Part shown: one piece after another, positions 1 to 7,331 of the stretch
How the letters are laid out: the number at the start of each line of letters is the position of its first letter
Position numbering within the stretch: position 1 is the stretch's first letter
The notes under the pieces: model-generated
The model's database searches: none
The model's input: only the letters and a program-made list of their open reading frames with translations
Told to the model about the DNA's origin: nothing
Translations under genes and position numbers: made by a program
Source of the DNA: an uncultured Clostridia bacterium
GTDB lineage: Bacteria; Bacillota; Clostridia; Christensenellales; Aristaeellaceae
Assembly: GCA_937907055.1 (NCBI GenBank)
Contig: CALCTW010000041.1
Coordinates: 1-33,010 of the forward strand
DNA length: 33,010 nt
Direction: 5' to 3'

Positions 1-1
1 G

Positions 2-169
2 TACGCGGATCGTCTGGGGCAGATCCGGGAAGGCTATCTCGCGGACTTCAGCATTTTTGACAAGTCCTTTGAGGATGTCGATCCCGATGACATTCTGTCC
101 ATCCGCCCGGTCATGACCGTGATGAACGGCCGTGTCCGCGTCTGCAATCAGAAAGGAGAATGCAAATGA
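2..169 (+). CDS. Amidohydrolase family protein, C-terminal end (partial)
   Basis: This is the last 55 codons of a gene that begins before the window. The frame reads a G-x-I-x-x-G-Y-x-ADF-x-I-x-D block and then MTVMNGRV, which is the usual closing segment of the metal-dependent amidohydrolase superfamily (YtcJ/imidazolonepropionase-like proteins), where the final strand returns to the small beta-sandwich domain. No metal ligands lie in this part, so the substrate cannot be judged. The stop TGA at 167-169 overlaps the preferred msrA start (ATGA), implying translational coupling. The superfamily is likely, the subfamily uncertain. Confidence 0.7.
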   Translation, partial: YADRLGQIREGYLADFSIFDKSFEDVDPDDILSIRPVMTVMNGRVRVCNQKGECK

Positions 170-657
170 TCCGTAACGCCTATCTGGCCGGCGGCTGCTT
201 CTGGTGCATCACCCCTGCCTTTTACGATCTGGGCGCGGAAAAAGTAACAGCCGGCTATTCGGGCGGCGATGAGGAAAACCCCGCCTACGCCGATGTAAAG
301 GCCCAGCGTACCGGTCACCGCGAAACCATCTGTATCACCTACGATGACAGCCGCCTGACCTATCAGGCGCTGATCGATACCTTCCTTTCCGGCATTGATC
401 CCTATGATGACGGCGGGCAGTTCATCGACCGCGGCCATTCCTACACCACCGCCGTCTATTATCAGAACGAAGAAGAACGGCAGCTCGCGGCCGCCGCGCT
501 TTCCGCGCTGGAGCAGCAGAGCGGGCAGAAGGTGTGCGTAGCGCTGGAGCCCTTCCGCAATTTCTATGACGCCGAGGAATATCATCAGGATTATTTCCGC
601 AAGGAGCCCGAAAAGTTTGAGCAGGAGCTGATCGAGAGCGGCCGGAAGAAGGGCTGA
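166..657 (+). CDS. msrA: Peptide-methionine (S)-S-oxide reductase MsrA
   Basis: MsrA reduces the S epimer of methionine sulfoxide in proteins and free amino acid using thioredoxin, a cytosolic oxidative-damage repair function. The signature GGCFWC lies at the N-terminus with the catalytic cysteine at residue 11. AGYSGG, NPAY, TGHRE and, near the C-terminus, YHQDYF are all typical. The length of 163 residues is normal for single-domain MsrA; no MsrB domain is fused. An ATG at 160 sits only 2 nt after AGGAG (153-157). The ATG at 166 has 8 nt spacing and overlaps the upstream TGA, so 166 is preferred. A terminator follows at 717. Confidence 0.93.
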   Translation: MIRNAYLAGGCFWCITPAFYDLGAEKVTAGYSGGDEENPAYADVKAQRTGHRETICITYDDSRLTYQALIDTFLSGIDPYDDGGQFIDRGHSYTTAVYYQNEEERQLAAAALSALEQQSGQKVCVALEPFRNFYDAEEYHQDYFRKEPEKFEQELIESGRKKG

Positions 658-716
658 GCCCTTCCGGTCCCGCGCGCGGCCTGTCCCTTCCTTTTCACAT
701 AACAAAGAATCATCGG

Positions 717-752
717 GGGCATACCCGTTCCGGTATGCCCTCTTTTCTTTTT
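717..752 (+). terminator. Rho-independent terminator after msrA
   Basis: A perfect 9-bp stem, GGGCATACC (717-725) with GGTATGCCC (732-740), is followed by TCTTTTCTTTTT. It closes the amidohydrolase-msrA transcript and isolates it from the tRNA promoter at 808. Confidence 0.85.
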
Positions 753-807
753 GCTCCGGCACACGAAGGGATCGCAAAGAAAATTTTAAAAACCACAGAA
801 AAAGTGC

Positions 808-836
808 TTGACAACAGCAGGCAACTTTGGTAATAT
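808..836 (+). promoter_or_regulatory. Sigma-A promoter for the tRNA pair
   Basis: TTGACA at 808-813 and TAATAT at 831-836 are separated by exactly 17 nt, placing the start near 843, about 22 nt before the tRNA-Gln gene. The -35 hexamer is consensus and the -10 has one or two deviations, as expected for a strong stable-RNA promoter. Confidence 0.85.
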
Positions 837-864
837 TGCTTATGCAGTTGCGAGACTGCAGTGT

Positions 865-938
865 TGGGGAATGGTGTAACGGCAGCACCTGCGACTCTGA
901 CTCGTATAGTCAAGGTTCAAATCCTTGTTCCCCAGCCA
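865..938 (+). tRNA. tRNA-Gln(CTG)
   Basis: A full cloverleaf can be drawn. The acceptor TGGGGAA (865-871) pairs with TTCCCCA (928-934). The D stem is GTG/CAC. The anticodon stem TGCGA/TCGTA encloses loop CTCTGAC with anticodon CTG at 897-899. The T arm CAAGG-TTCAAAT-CCTTG is standard. G935 is the discriminator and CCA is encoded at 936-938. The tRNA reads CAG, the dominant Gln codon in the GC-rich left block. Confidence 0.95.
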
Positions 939-942
939 TTTT

Positions 943-1018
943 GCCTCCATTGTCTAGCGGTCTAGGACGCCGCCCTCTCAAGGCGGAAACATGGGTTCGA
1001 GTCCCATTGGGGGTGCCA
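943..1018 (+). tRNA. tRNA-Glu(CTC)
   Basis: The acceptor GCCTCCA (943-949) pairs with TGGGGGT (1008-1014) using G-T wobbles. The anticodon stem CCGCC/GGCGG encloses loop CTCTCAA, giving anticodon CTC for GAG codons. The T loop GGTTCGAGTCC is standard and CCA is encoded at 1016-1018. It lies 4 nt after tRNA-Gln and is surely co-transcribed with it. Confidence 0.95.
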
Positions 1019-1021
1019 GTT

Positions 1022-1063
1022 AAAAGGCTTTACCATGCAGGGTGAAGGCCTTTTTTCTTTTTG
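1022..1063 (+). terminator. Terminator after the tRNA operon
   Basis: AAAAGGC and downstream GCCTTTT bracket an imperfect stem with loop around ATGCA, followed by a long interrupted T tract (CTTTTTTCTTTTTG). It ends the two-tRNA transcript. From here to the promoter at 1234 I see no gene or clear signal. Confidence 0.7.
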
Positions 1064-1233
1064 TTTTTTCCCCTTCGCGCATGATAGCCCGCCGTCATGT
1101 CCGTCCGCCGCCGCTCCCCTTCACGGCCATGGGGCATCCTCTCCCGAATACGCTCTGATCACCGTCATTCCCGTTCTGCGCGGCAGAAACAGCCCAAAAC
1201 AACGAACATTTTAACTTTATTTTTGATTAATAG

Positions 1234-1262
1234 TTGACAAATAACGAACTATATGGTAGATT
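1234..1262 (+). promoter_or_regulatory. Promoter of the ZTP riboswitch-purH-fhs operon
   Basis: A consensus -35 TTGACA (1234-1239) is followed after 17 nt by TAGATT (1257-1262, 4 of 6 matches). Transcription would start near 1268-1270. The proposed aptamer P1 strand begins at 1263, so the first P1 bases may be trimmed or the start may lie slightly upstream. Confidence 0.7.
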
Positions 1263-1347
1263 GTGACCGTGGTTTCCGCGACTGACGGATTATTATGGGT
1301 CACCATAGTGGAACGGGAACCGTAAAAGCCGACCGTCTGGGCGCACT
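1263..1347 (+). promoter_or_regulatory. ZTP (pfl) riboswitch aptamer
   Basis: The ZTP/pfl aptamer senses AICAR triphosphate or monophosphate, a signal of 10-formyl-tetrahydrofolate shortage. P1 strands GTGACC (1263-1268) and GGTCAC (1298-1303) close over a hairpin TCCG...CGGA whose loop contains CGCGACTGA, as in the family. Downstream the hallmark second subdomain GCCGACCGTCTGGGC (1329-1343) matches the conserved pfl core. Its genes, AICAR formyltransferase and formate-THF ligase, are classic members of this regulon. The last bases are shared with the terminator at 1339, so ligand binding should prevent termination and switch the operon on. Recognition is from motif and context, not a covariance search. 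Confidence 0.88.
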
Positions 1348-1378
1348 GATCTTCTGATGAGTGTGCCCTTTTATTTTT
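1339..1378 (+). terminator. Riboswitch-controlled intrinsic terminator
   Basis: GGGCGCACT (1339-1347) pairs with AGTGTGCCC (1360-1368, one G-T), followed by TTTTATTTTT. The 5' arm reuses the GGGC of the aptamer core, so aptamer folding and terminator formation are mutually exclusive: an ON switch in response to Z nucleotides. Confidence 0.85.
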
Positions 1379-1454
1379 CCGTAAAAGCCGCTCCGGCCGC
1401 GCGGAAAACACCCCTAATCTCTGCAACACCAAATAAAGAAAGAGGTTATCAACA

Positions 1455-2639
1455 ATGAAGGAGTTTGAACTCAAGTACGGCTGCAACCCCAATCAGAAGC
1501 CCGCGAAGATCTTCATGCATGACGGCAGCGAGCTGCCCATCGAGATCCTGTGCGGCCGTCCCGGCTATATCAATTTCCTGGATGCCTTCAACAGCTGGCA
1601 GCTGGTGAAGGAACTGAAGGAGGCCACCGGCCTGCCCTGTGCCGCCTCCTTCAAGCACGTCAGCCCCACCAGCGCCGCCGTCGGCCTGAAGCTGAGCGAT
1701 AAACTGAAGAAGGCCTGCTTCGTGGATGACATTGCCGGTCTGGATGATTCCCCTCTGGCCTGCGCCTTCGCCCGTGCCCGCGGCACCGATCGTATGTGCT
1801 CCTTCGGCGACTGGATCGCCCTGAGCGATAAGTGCGATGTGACCACCGCCACCATGATCAAGCGCGAAGTGAGCGACGGTGTGATCGCTCCCGATTTTGA
1901 CCCCGAAGCCCTCGAGATCCTCAAGAGCAAGCGCAAGGGCGCCTATAACATCGTCAAGATCGACCCCAACTACGTTCCCGATGCCATCGAACACAAACAG
2001 GTGTACGGCATCACCTTCGAACAGGGCCGCAACAACTTTGAGATCAACCGCGCCCTGCTGGAAAACATCGTGACCGCCAACAAGGATCTGCCCGAAAAGG
2101 CCGCGATCGACCTGATCATCAGCCTGATCACCCTCAAGTACACCCAGAGCAACAGCGTATGCTACGCCTATGATGGACAGGCCATCGGTGTGGGCGCCGG
2201 TCAGCAGAGCCGCATCCACTGCACCCGTCTGGCGGGCGGCAAGGCCGATACCTGGTTCCTGCGTCAGCATGACAAGGTGCTGAACCTGCCCTTCCGCAAG
2301 GAACTGGGCCGTCCCGACCGTGATAACGTGATCGACGGCTACATCAACCAGAACGAAGAAGATGTGTGCGCGGACGGCAACTGGCAGAAGTACTTCACCG
2401 AGCAGCCCGCTCCCTTCACCCGTGAGGAACAGCGCGCCTATCTGGACACCATCGACGGTGTGGCGCTGGGCAGCGATGCCTTCTTCCCCTTCAGCGACAA
2501 CATCGAGCGCGCCAAGAAGAGCGGTGTCAAGTACATCGCCGAGCCCGGCGGATCCATCCGTGATGACGCGGTCATCGACTGCGCCGACAAGTACGGCATG
2601 GTCATGGCCTTCACCAAGATGCGTCTCTTCCATCATTGA
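1455..2639 (+). CDS. Stand-alone AICAR formyltransferase (PurH AICARFT domain)
   Basis: This enzyme transfers the formyl group of 10-formyl-THF to AICAR to make FAICAR, the penultimate step of purine synthesis. The 394 residues cover only the formyltransferase half of bifunctional PurH. The N-terminal MGS-fold IMP cyclohydrolase domain is absent. Visible hallmarks are NPNQKPA near residue 11, the catalytic Lys-His in FKHVSPTSAAVG (67-68), and the C-terminal RLFHH. Such single-domain versions are common in Clostridia and imply a separate IMP cyclohydrolase elsewhere. The start follows AGAGGT by about 9 nt. It lies behind the ZTP riboswitch and 53 nt before fhs, whose product supplies its cofactor. 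The name purH is avoided because only half the protein is present. Confidence 0.93.
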   Translation: MKEFELKYGCNPNQKPAKIFMHDGSELPIEILCGRPGYINFLDAFNSWQLVKELKEATGLPCAASFKHVSPTSAAVGLKLSDKLKKACFVDDIAGLDDSPLACAFARARGTDRMCSFGDWIALSDKCDVTTATMIKREVSDGVIAPDFDPEALEILKSKRKGAYNIVKIDPNYVPDAIEHKQVYGITFEQGRNNFEINRALLENIVTANKDLPEKAAIDLIISLITLKYTQSNSVCYAYDGQAIGVGAGQQSRIHCTRLAGGKADTWFLRQHDKVLNLPFRKELGRPDRDNVIDGYINQNEEDVCADGNWQKYFTEQPAPFTREEQRAYLDTIDGVALGSDAFFPFSDNIERAKKSGVKYIAEPGGSIRDDAVIDCADKYGMVMAFTKMRLFHH

Positions 2640-2692
2640 TCGCGCCACGCCATTTTTATAAACGACTGAACAGATAAACGGAGGAAATGATC

Positions 2693-4369
2693 ATGGCTGC
2701 TTATCTTTCCGATATCGAGATCGCCCAGCAGGCGCAGATGAAGCACATCCGCGAGATCGCTGCCACCGCGAGCGTTGAAGAAAAATACCTGGAACAGTAC
2801 GGCAATTACAAGGCCAAGGTGGATTACAATCTGCTCAAGGAAAGCGACCGCCAGAACGGCAAGCTGATCCTTGTGACCGCCATCACCCCCACCCCTGCCG
2901 GCGAGGGCAAGACCACCACGACCATCGGTCTGGCGGATGGTCTGCGCCGCATCGGCAAGAACTGCGTGGTCGCCCTGCGTGAGCCCTCCCTCGGTCCCGT
3001 TTTCGGTGTCAAGGGCGGCGCGGCCGGCGGCGGTTACGCGCAGGTGGTGCCAATGGAGGATATCAACCTGCACTTCACCGGTGACTTCCATGCCATCGGC
3101 GCGGCCAACAACCTGCTGGCCGCCATGCTGGATAACCACATTCAGCAGGGCAACGTGCTGGGCATCGATCCCCGCAAGATCACCTGGAAGCGCTGCGTGG
3201 ACATGAACGACCGTCAGCTGCGCTTTGTGGTGGACGGTCTGGGCGGCAAGATCAACGGCACGCCCCGCGAGGACGGCTTTGACATCACCGTGGCCAGCGA
3301 GATCATGGCCGTGTTCTGCCTGGCCTCCAGCATCACGGATCTCAAGGATCGTCTCAGCCGCATCGTGGTGGCCTACACCTATGATGACAAGCCCGTGACC
3401 GCCGGTGACCTGAAGGCCGTCGGCGCCATGGCCGCCCTGCTGAAGGACGCCCTGAAGCCCAACCTGGTGCAGACCCTCGAAGGCACGCCCGCCTTTGTGC
3501 ACGGCGGTCCCTTCGCCAATATCGCCCACGGCTGCAACAGCGTCATCGCCACCCGGATGGCCATGAAGCTGGGTGATTATGCCGTTACCGAAGCCGGCTT
3601 CGGCGCCGATCTGGGCGCGGAAAAGTTCCTGGATATCAAGTGCCGCATGGCCGGTCTGAAGCCCGATGCCGTGGTGGTGGTCGCCACCGTGCGCGCGCTG
3701 AAGATGCACGGCGGTCTGGATAAGAAGAGCCTCGGCAATGAGGATCTGGCTGCCCTCGAAAAGGGTCTGCCCAATCTGCTGCGCCATGTGAGCAACATGA
3801 AGGATGTGTATCAGCTGCCCTGCGTGGTGGCCGTGAACCGCTTCCCCACCGATACCGATGCCGAGATCGACATGGTGATCGAAAAGTGCAAGGAGCTGGG
3901 CGTCAATGTGCGCCTGAGCACCGTGTGGGCCGAGGGCGGCAAGGGCGGCATGGCGCTGGCCGAGGAAGTGGTCCGCCTGTGCGAACAGGAAAACAACTTC
4001 ACCTTCAGCTATGAGAGCGATACCGGCATTGAAGAAAAGATCAACGCCATCGTAAAGAAGGTATACCGCGGCGCGGCGGTAAACATCGCCCCCGCGGCCC
4101 GCAAGGAAATGGACAAGCTGACCAAGCTGGGCTTCGGCAATCTGCCTGTCTGCATGGCCAAGACCCAGTACTCCTTCAGTGATGACGCCACCCTGCTGGG
4201 CGCGCCCGAAGGCTTCACCGTCACCGTGCGCAACATGAAAGTGAGCGCCGGCGCCGGCTTCATCGTCGCCCTGACCGGCGATATCATGACCATGCCCGGT
4301 CTGCCCAAGGTGCCCGCGGCCGAGAAGATCGACGTGGACGAAAATGGCAAGATCATCGGCCTGTTCTGA
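2693..4369 (+). CDS. fhs: Formate-tetrahydrofolate ligase
   Basis: Fhs makes 10-formyl-THF from formate, THF and ATP in the cytosol, feeding purine synthesis and the methyl branch of one-carbon metabolism. At 558 residues it has the normal length. The P-loop-like PTPAGEGKTTTT is at about 66-76, followed by LREPSLGPVFGVKGGAAGGG, GDFHAIGAANNLLAA and the closing MPGLPKVPAAEKID, all family hallmarks. An ATG at 2687 lies only 2 nt after GGAGG. The ATG at 2693 is 8 nt away and starts the conserved MAAYLSDIEIAQ, so it is chosen. It is second in the ZTP-controlled operon and ends before a strong terminator at 4390. Confidence 0.96.
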   Translation: MAAYLSDIEIAQQAQMKHIREIAATASVEEKYLEQYGNYKAKVDYNLLKESDRQNGKLILVTAITPTPAGEGKTTTTIGLADGLRRIGKNCVVALREPSLGPVFGVKGGAAGGGYAQVVPMEDINLHFTGDFHAIGAANNLLAAMLDNHIQQGNVLGIDPRKITWKRCVDMNDRQLRFVVDGLGGKINGTPREDGFDITVASEIMAVFCLASSITDLKDRLSRIVVAYTYDDKPVTAGDLKAVGAMAALLKDALKPNLVQTLEGTPAFVHGGPFANIAHGCNSVIATRMAMKLGDYAVTEAGFGADLGAEKFLDIKCRMAGLKPDAVVVVATVRALKMHGGLDKKSLGNEDLAALEKGLPNLLRHVSNMKDVYQLPCVVAVNRFPTDTDAEIDMVIEKCKELGVNVRLSTVWAEGGKGGMALAEEVVRLCEQENNFTFSYESDTGIEEKINAIVKKVYRGAAVNIAPAARKEMDKLTKLGFGNLPVCMAKTQYSFSDDATLLGAPEGFTVTVRNMKVSAGAGFIVALTGDIMTMPGLPKVPAAEKIDVDENGKIIGLF

Positions 4370-4389
4370 TCCTGAAAGCATCCCCTACG

Positions 4390-4417
4390 CGCGTGAGCCT
4401 CGGCTCACGCGTTTTTT
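4390..4417 (+). terminator. Terminator after fhs
   Basis: GCGTGAGCC (4391-4399) and GGCTCACGC (4402-4410) form a perfect 9-bp stem, extendable by the C4390-G4411 pair, followed by six T residues (4412-4417). The drawn loop of 2 nt would open by a base pair or two. Confidence 0.9.
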
Positions 4418-4519
4418 ATATCACATCCCGATCGCATTCCATCGCGCCCATCGGCTTTCGATCCCGTATTCCGTGTACCCGGGTCAGTTTCACTGCCATC
4501 TTTCCGCCTCTTTCGGCAT

Positions 4520-4548
4520 TTGCGAAAAGAGCATGCCTGTGTTATAAT
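4520..4548 (+). promoter_or_regulatory. Promoter for the 4590 operon
   Basis: TTGCGA (4520-4525, 4 of 6) and a perfect TATAAT (4543-4548) are 17 nt apart. The start would be near 4555, leaving a 35-nt leader before the ATG at 4590. Probably drives the genes from 4590 through 10325. Confidence 0.75.
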
Positions 4549-4589
4549 ACAGAATGGTTTTTTATCCGATTTTATTGGAGGTATGAAAC

Positions 4590-5666
4590 ATGGGCCGCTT
4601 AATGAATAATTATTTTTACGGAAAAGCAGGCAAGCCTGATTTTCAGAAAAATAACCTGCCGCATAACCGCAAACAGCTTTTCTGGGAAATGCTGCGCATC
4701 CGCTTCGCCGCGCTGATCCGCATGAACCTGATGACGCTGATCGCCTTTTTGCCCATCATTGTCGTGATCTTCATTCAGGCCGGCAATTTTCTGACCGAGC
4801 TGGGCACACTGGCCAATTATGATGAAAACGGCAGGCTGAGCGCCGCTTATGTGGAGCAGTTGGAGCTGAGCCCTGAGGATACCGCCGCGATGGAAGCCTC
4901 CTACGCGAAGCTGGTTTCCGAGGCACAGGCAAACGGCATCAATTACCTGTCCGAACGCTTCTACTATTACCTGTTTTATACCACCTTATACCTCATCCCC
5001 TGCATTTTCATCACCGGCCCCATTCAGGCCGGTATGGCTTATGTGAACCGCAACTGGGCGCGTGATGAGCACGCCTTCATCTGGAGCGATTTCAAGGATG
5101 CCGTGAAGGACAACTGGAAGCAGGGTCTTCTGATCAGCGGCATCACCGCCGTGGTGCCCTTCCTGATCGCCGTATGCTGGCACTTCTATAACGGCATGTA
5201 CACCTCCACGGAAAATCTGCTGTATATGGTGCTGGAATCCGTCTGCATCATGCTGGGCGTCATGTGGTTCCTGTCCCTCACCTTCGCCTATCCCATGATG
5301 GTGGGCTATCAGGTGACCAACCGTCAGCTGATCAAGAACAGCATCACCCTGGCCATCGCCCGTCTGCCCCATACCGTGGCCGTTCGTCTGGCCACCCTGC
5401 TGCCCGCCATTCTGGCGTTCGTGGTCTATTATTTCTTCGCGGTGCCATGGGTCTATATCGGCCTGTTCGTCGCGCTCTACTATGCCATCCTCGGCAACGC
5501 GTTTGCCCGCTTCGTGTTCGCCTCCTTCACAAACGGCCTGTTTGAAAAATATATGAATCCCCATATCGAGGGCGCGCGCACCAACATCGGTCTGCACAAC
5601 GAAGACGACGAGGATCCGGACGACGACGAGGAAGAAGAGGAAACGCCCGCCGCGCCGGAGCAGTGA
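4590..5666 (+). CDS. DUF624 (YesL)-like integral membrane protein
   Basis: A 358-residue membrane protein of unknown function. Hydrophobic segments are visible at about 46-64, 127-148, 180-198, 210-232 and a long pair at 262-302. The stretch GPIQAGMAYVNRNWARDEH after the second segment, followed by a W-x-D-F-K-D-A-V-K-D-N loop, resembles the YesL/DUF624 family, although those proteins are nearer 200 residues. An insert of about 60 polar residues follows the first segment, and the C-terminus ends in an acidic Asp/Glu tail (337-352). GGAGG sits 8 nt before the ATG. A closer ATG at 4583 is in another frame and stops at once. It is first in a run of close genes. DUF624 members often neighbour sugar uptake genes, but none is adjacent here. 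Confidence 0.6.
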   Translation: MGRLMNNYFYGKAGKPDFQKNNLPHNRKQLFWEMLRIRFAALIRMNLMTLIAFLPIIVVIFIQAGNFLTELGTLANYDENGRLSAAYVEQLELSPEDTAAMEASYAKLVSEAQANGINYLSERFYYYLFYTTLYLIPCIFITGPIQAGMAYVNRNWARDEHAFIWSDFKDAVKDNWKQGLLISGITAVVPFLIAVCWHFYNGMYTSTENLLYMVLESVCIMLGVMWFLSLTFAYPMMVGYQVTNRQLIKNSITLAIARLPHTVAVRLATLLPAILAFVVYYFFAVPWVYIGLFVALYYAILGNAFARFVFASFTNGLFEKYMNPHIEGARTNIGLHNEDDEDPDDDEEEEETPAAPEQ

Positions 5667-5669
5667 TCC

Positions 5670-6407
5670 ATGTATAACGAATTTGCTTCCTGTTATGACG
5701 CGCTGATGCAGGATGTGGACTATCCCGCCTGGGCCGCGCGGTGCGCCGCGCTGATGGGTCCCGGCGTGAAAACCGTCACAGAATGCGCCTGCGGCACCGG
5801 CAATATCACCATCCCGCTCGCGAAGATGGGCTACCGGATGACGGGGGTGGATCTTTCCGGCGAAATGCTGCAGCACGCCATGGAAAAAGCCCGAAAAGAA
5901 GGGCTGATGATCCCCTTTGTGTGTCAGGACATGACCCGGCTGCAGGTGACAAGGCGGCAGGACGCCATCCTGGCCACCTGTGACGGCGTAAATTACCTGA
6001 CCGATGAAGCCGCCCTGAAGGGCTTTCTGACAGCCGCGTACCAAGGGCTGAAGCCCGGCGGCAGGCTGATCTTTGACGTATCGAGCGAATACAAATTAAA
6101 AAACACTTTAGGCAATAACACCCTCACGCTGGATGAAGAGGACGCCGCGTATATCTGGCAGAATGAATGGAACGAAAATAAGCGCACCGTCACCATGTAC
6201 CTCAGCATCTTTGTGCGCGATGCGGGGCAGGAAACATTCCGCCGTATCCGCGAGGATCAGACCCAGCGTGCCTGGAGCCGGGAGGAACTGACAGACGCCC
6301 TGAACGCCTGCGGCTACACCGGTATCACCTTTTACGGCGGCCTGGAGGACCGGGCCCCCGCGGCAGATGACGCGCGGCTGCTCGTCGTTGCCGCCAAAGG
6401 AGAATGA
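5670..6407 (+). CDS. Class I SAM-dependent methyltransferase
   Basis: A 245-residue cytosolic methyltransferase of the Methyltransf_25/11 type. SAM-binding motif I is ECACGTGN (about 38-45). The acidic residue of motif II is in GVDLSGEML, and post-motif DGVNYL and LKPGGRLIFDVSS correspond to motifs III and post-III. Many clostridial proteins of this shape (Y-x-x-x-A-x-x-YD start, D-x-x-YPAWA) are uncharacterised and the substrate is unknown. The start ATG lies 3 nt after the upstream stop, so the two genes are translationally close. The stop is 3 nt before the hslO start. Confidence 0.85.
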   Translation: MYNEFASCYDALMQDVDYPAWAARCAALMGPGVKTVTECACGTGNITIPLAKMGYRMTGVDLSGEMLQHAMEKARKEGLMIPFVCQDMTRLQVTRRQDAILATCDGVNYLTDEAALKGFLTAAYQGLKPGGRLIFDVSSEYKLKNTLGNNTLTLDEEDAAYIWQNEWNENKRTVTMYLSIFVRDAGQETFRRIREDQTQRAWSREELTDALNACGYTGITFYGGLEDRAPAADDARLLVVAAKGE

Positions 6408-6410
6408 ATC

Positions 6411-7310
6411 ATGGAAAATGAAGTATTGATGAACCTTCCCGATGAGATGCTGCACATCTCCATCATGGGCGGTCAGGCGCGCGCGCTGCTGTGCCGCACC
6501 ACCGCCATGACCCGTAAAATGGCCTCCATCCATTAGCCGTCCGACTGCGCGCAGGCCGCGATGAGCCGCCTGATGACCGCCACCTCCATGCTGGGCGTAC
6601 AGATGAAGGACGCCTCCGCCTCCGTGACCGTGACGGTAGCGGGCAACGGCCCCGGCGGCAAGCTGACCGCTGTGGCGCACGGCGGCAACATCAAGGTGAG
6701 CATGGCCGATCCGCAGGTGGAGCTGCCGCTGAAGAAGGACGGCCATCTGGATGTGGGCGGCATTGTGGGCCATCAGGGACGGCTGACAGTCGTCAAGGAT
6801 CTGGGCATGAAGGAGCCGTATGTGGGTCAGGTGCCGCTCGTTTCGGGTGAGCTGGCGGAGGACTTTGCCTCCTACTTCACCGTATCCGAGCAGGTGCCCT
6901 CTCTGGTCTCCCTCGGCTGCCTTGTCAGCAAGGGCCTTTGCCTTTCCTCCGGCGGCATTCTGGTGCAGGCCATGCCCGGCTGCTCCGAGGAAGTGCTGAG
7001 CGAGCTGGAAGCCCGCAGCCCCTTCTTCTTCTACATCAGCCGCGAGGTGGCGGACATGCGCCTGGAGGATCTGGCCAACCGCTGGTTTGAGGGCATGGAT
7101 ATGCGGATCCTGAGCCGCGATGAGCTGCGGTATCAGTGTGACTGCAGCCGTGAGAAGATGGAAAAGGCGCTGATCGCGATCGGCCGCCAGCAGCTGCAGG
7201 AACTGATCGATGAAGACGGACAGGCGGAGCTGACCTGTCACTTCTGCCGCACCGTGCATCACTTTGACCGTGAACAGCTGGAGCAGCTGCTCTACAGTGC
7301 CACCCACTGA
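6411..7310 (+). CDS. hslO: Hsp33 redox-regulated chaperone with an in-frame TAG at codon 42
   Basis: Hsp33 is a cytosolic holdase activated when oxidation releases the zinc from its C-terminal four-cysteine centre. Reading from ATG 6411 (AAAGGAG 9 nt upstream) gives an N-terminal region ending ...TTAMTRKMASIH, then TAG at 6534-6536. The same frame continues without interruption as PSDCAQAAMSRLMTATSMLG, matching the family motif H-x-x-S...AALGR-x-LTA. Downstream SNPQVE-like (SMADPQVE), VVKDLG, GQVPLVSGELAEDF and SEQVPS are classic. The zinc site CDC (243, 245) and CHFC (276, 279) is intact. Total is 299 codons, normal length. No frameshift is present and the 249-codon remainder from ATG 6561 has no ribosome site and would lose conserved residues. 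Either UAG is decoded (Gln fits, CAG to TAG being one change), or this is a nonsense mutation or sequence error. Confidence 0.9.
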
Positions 7311-7331
7311 TCTTAAAGGAGCCCGAAACAC

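Noticed and set aside
1064..1233. Gene between the tRNAs and the ZTP promoter
   Set aside because: Short frames only, no ribosome site and no recognisable protein.
2633..4381. A 582-codon minus-strand frame opposite fhs (and a similar 399-codon frame opposite the AICAR formyltransferase)
   Set aside because: The plus-strand proteins are unmistakable; the antisense frames are His/Gly/Ala-rich artefacts of codon bias.
6534..6536. Pyrrolysine or selenocysteine as the explanation of the internal stops
   Set aside because: The codons are TAG, not TGA. Neither Hsp33 nor EcfA is a pyrrolysine protein family and no pyl gene is present in the window. General recoding, suppression or error fit better.
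6561..7310. hslO starting at the internal ATG after the TAG
   Set aside because: No Shine-Dalgarno precedes 6561, and conserved Hsp33 residues lie upstream in the same frame.
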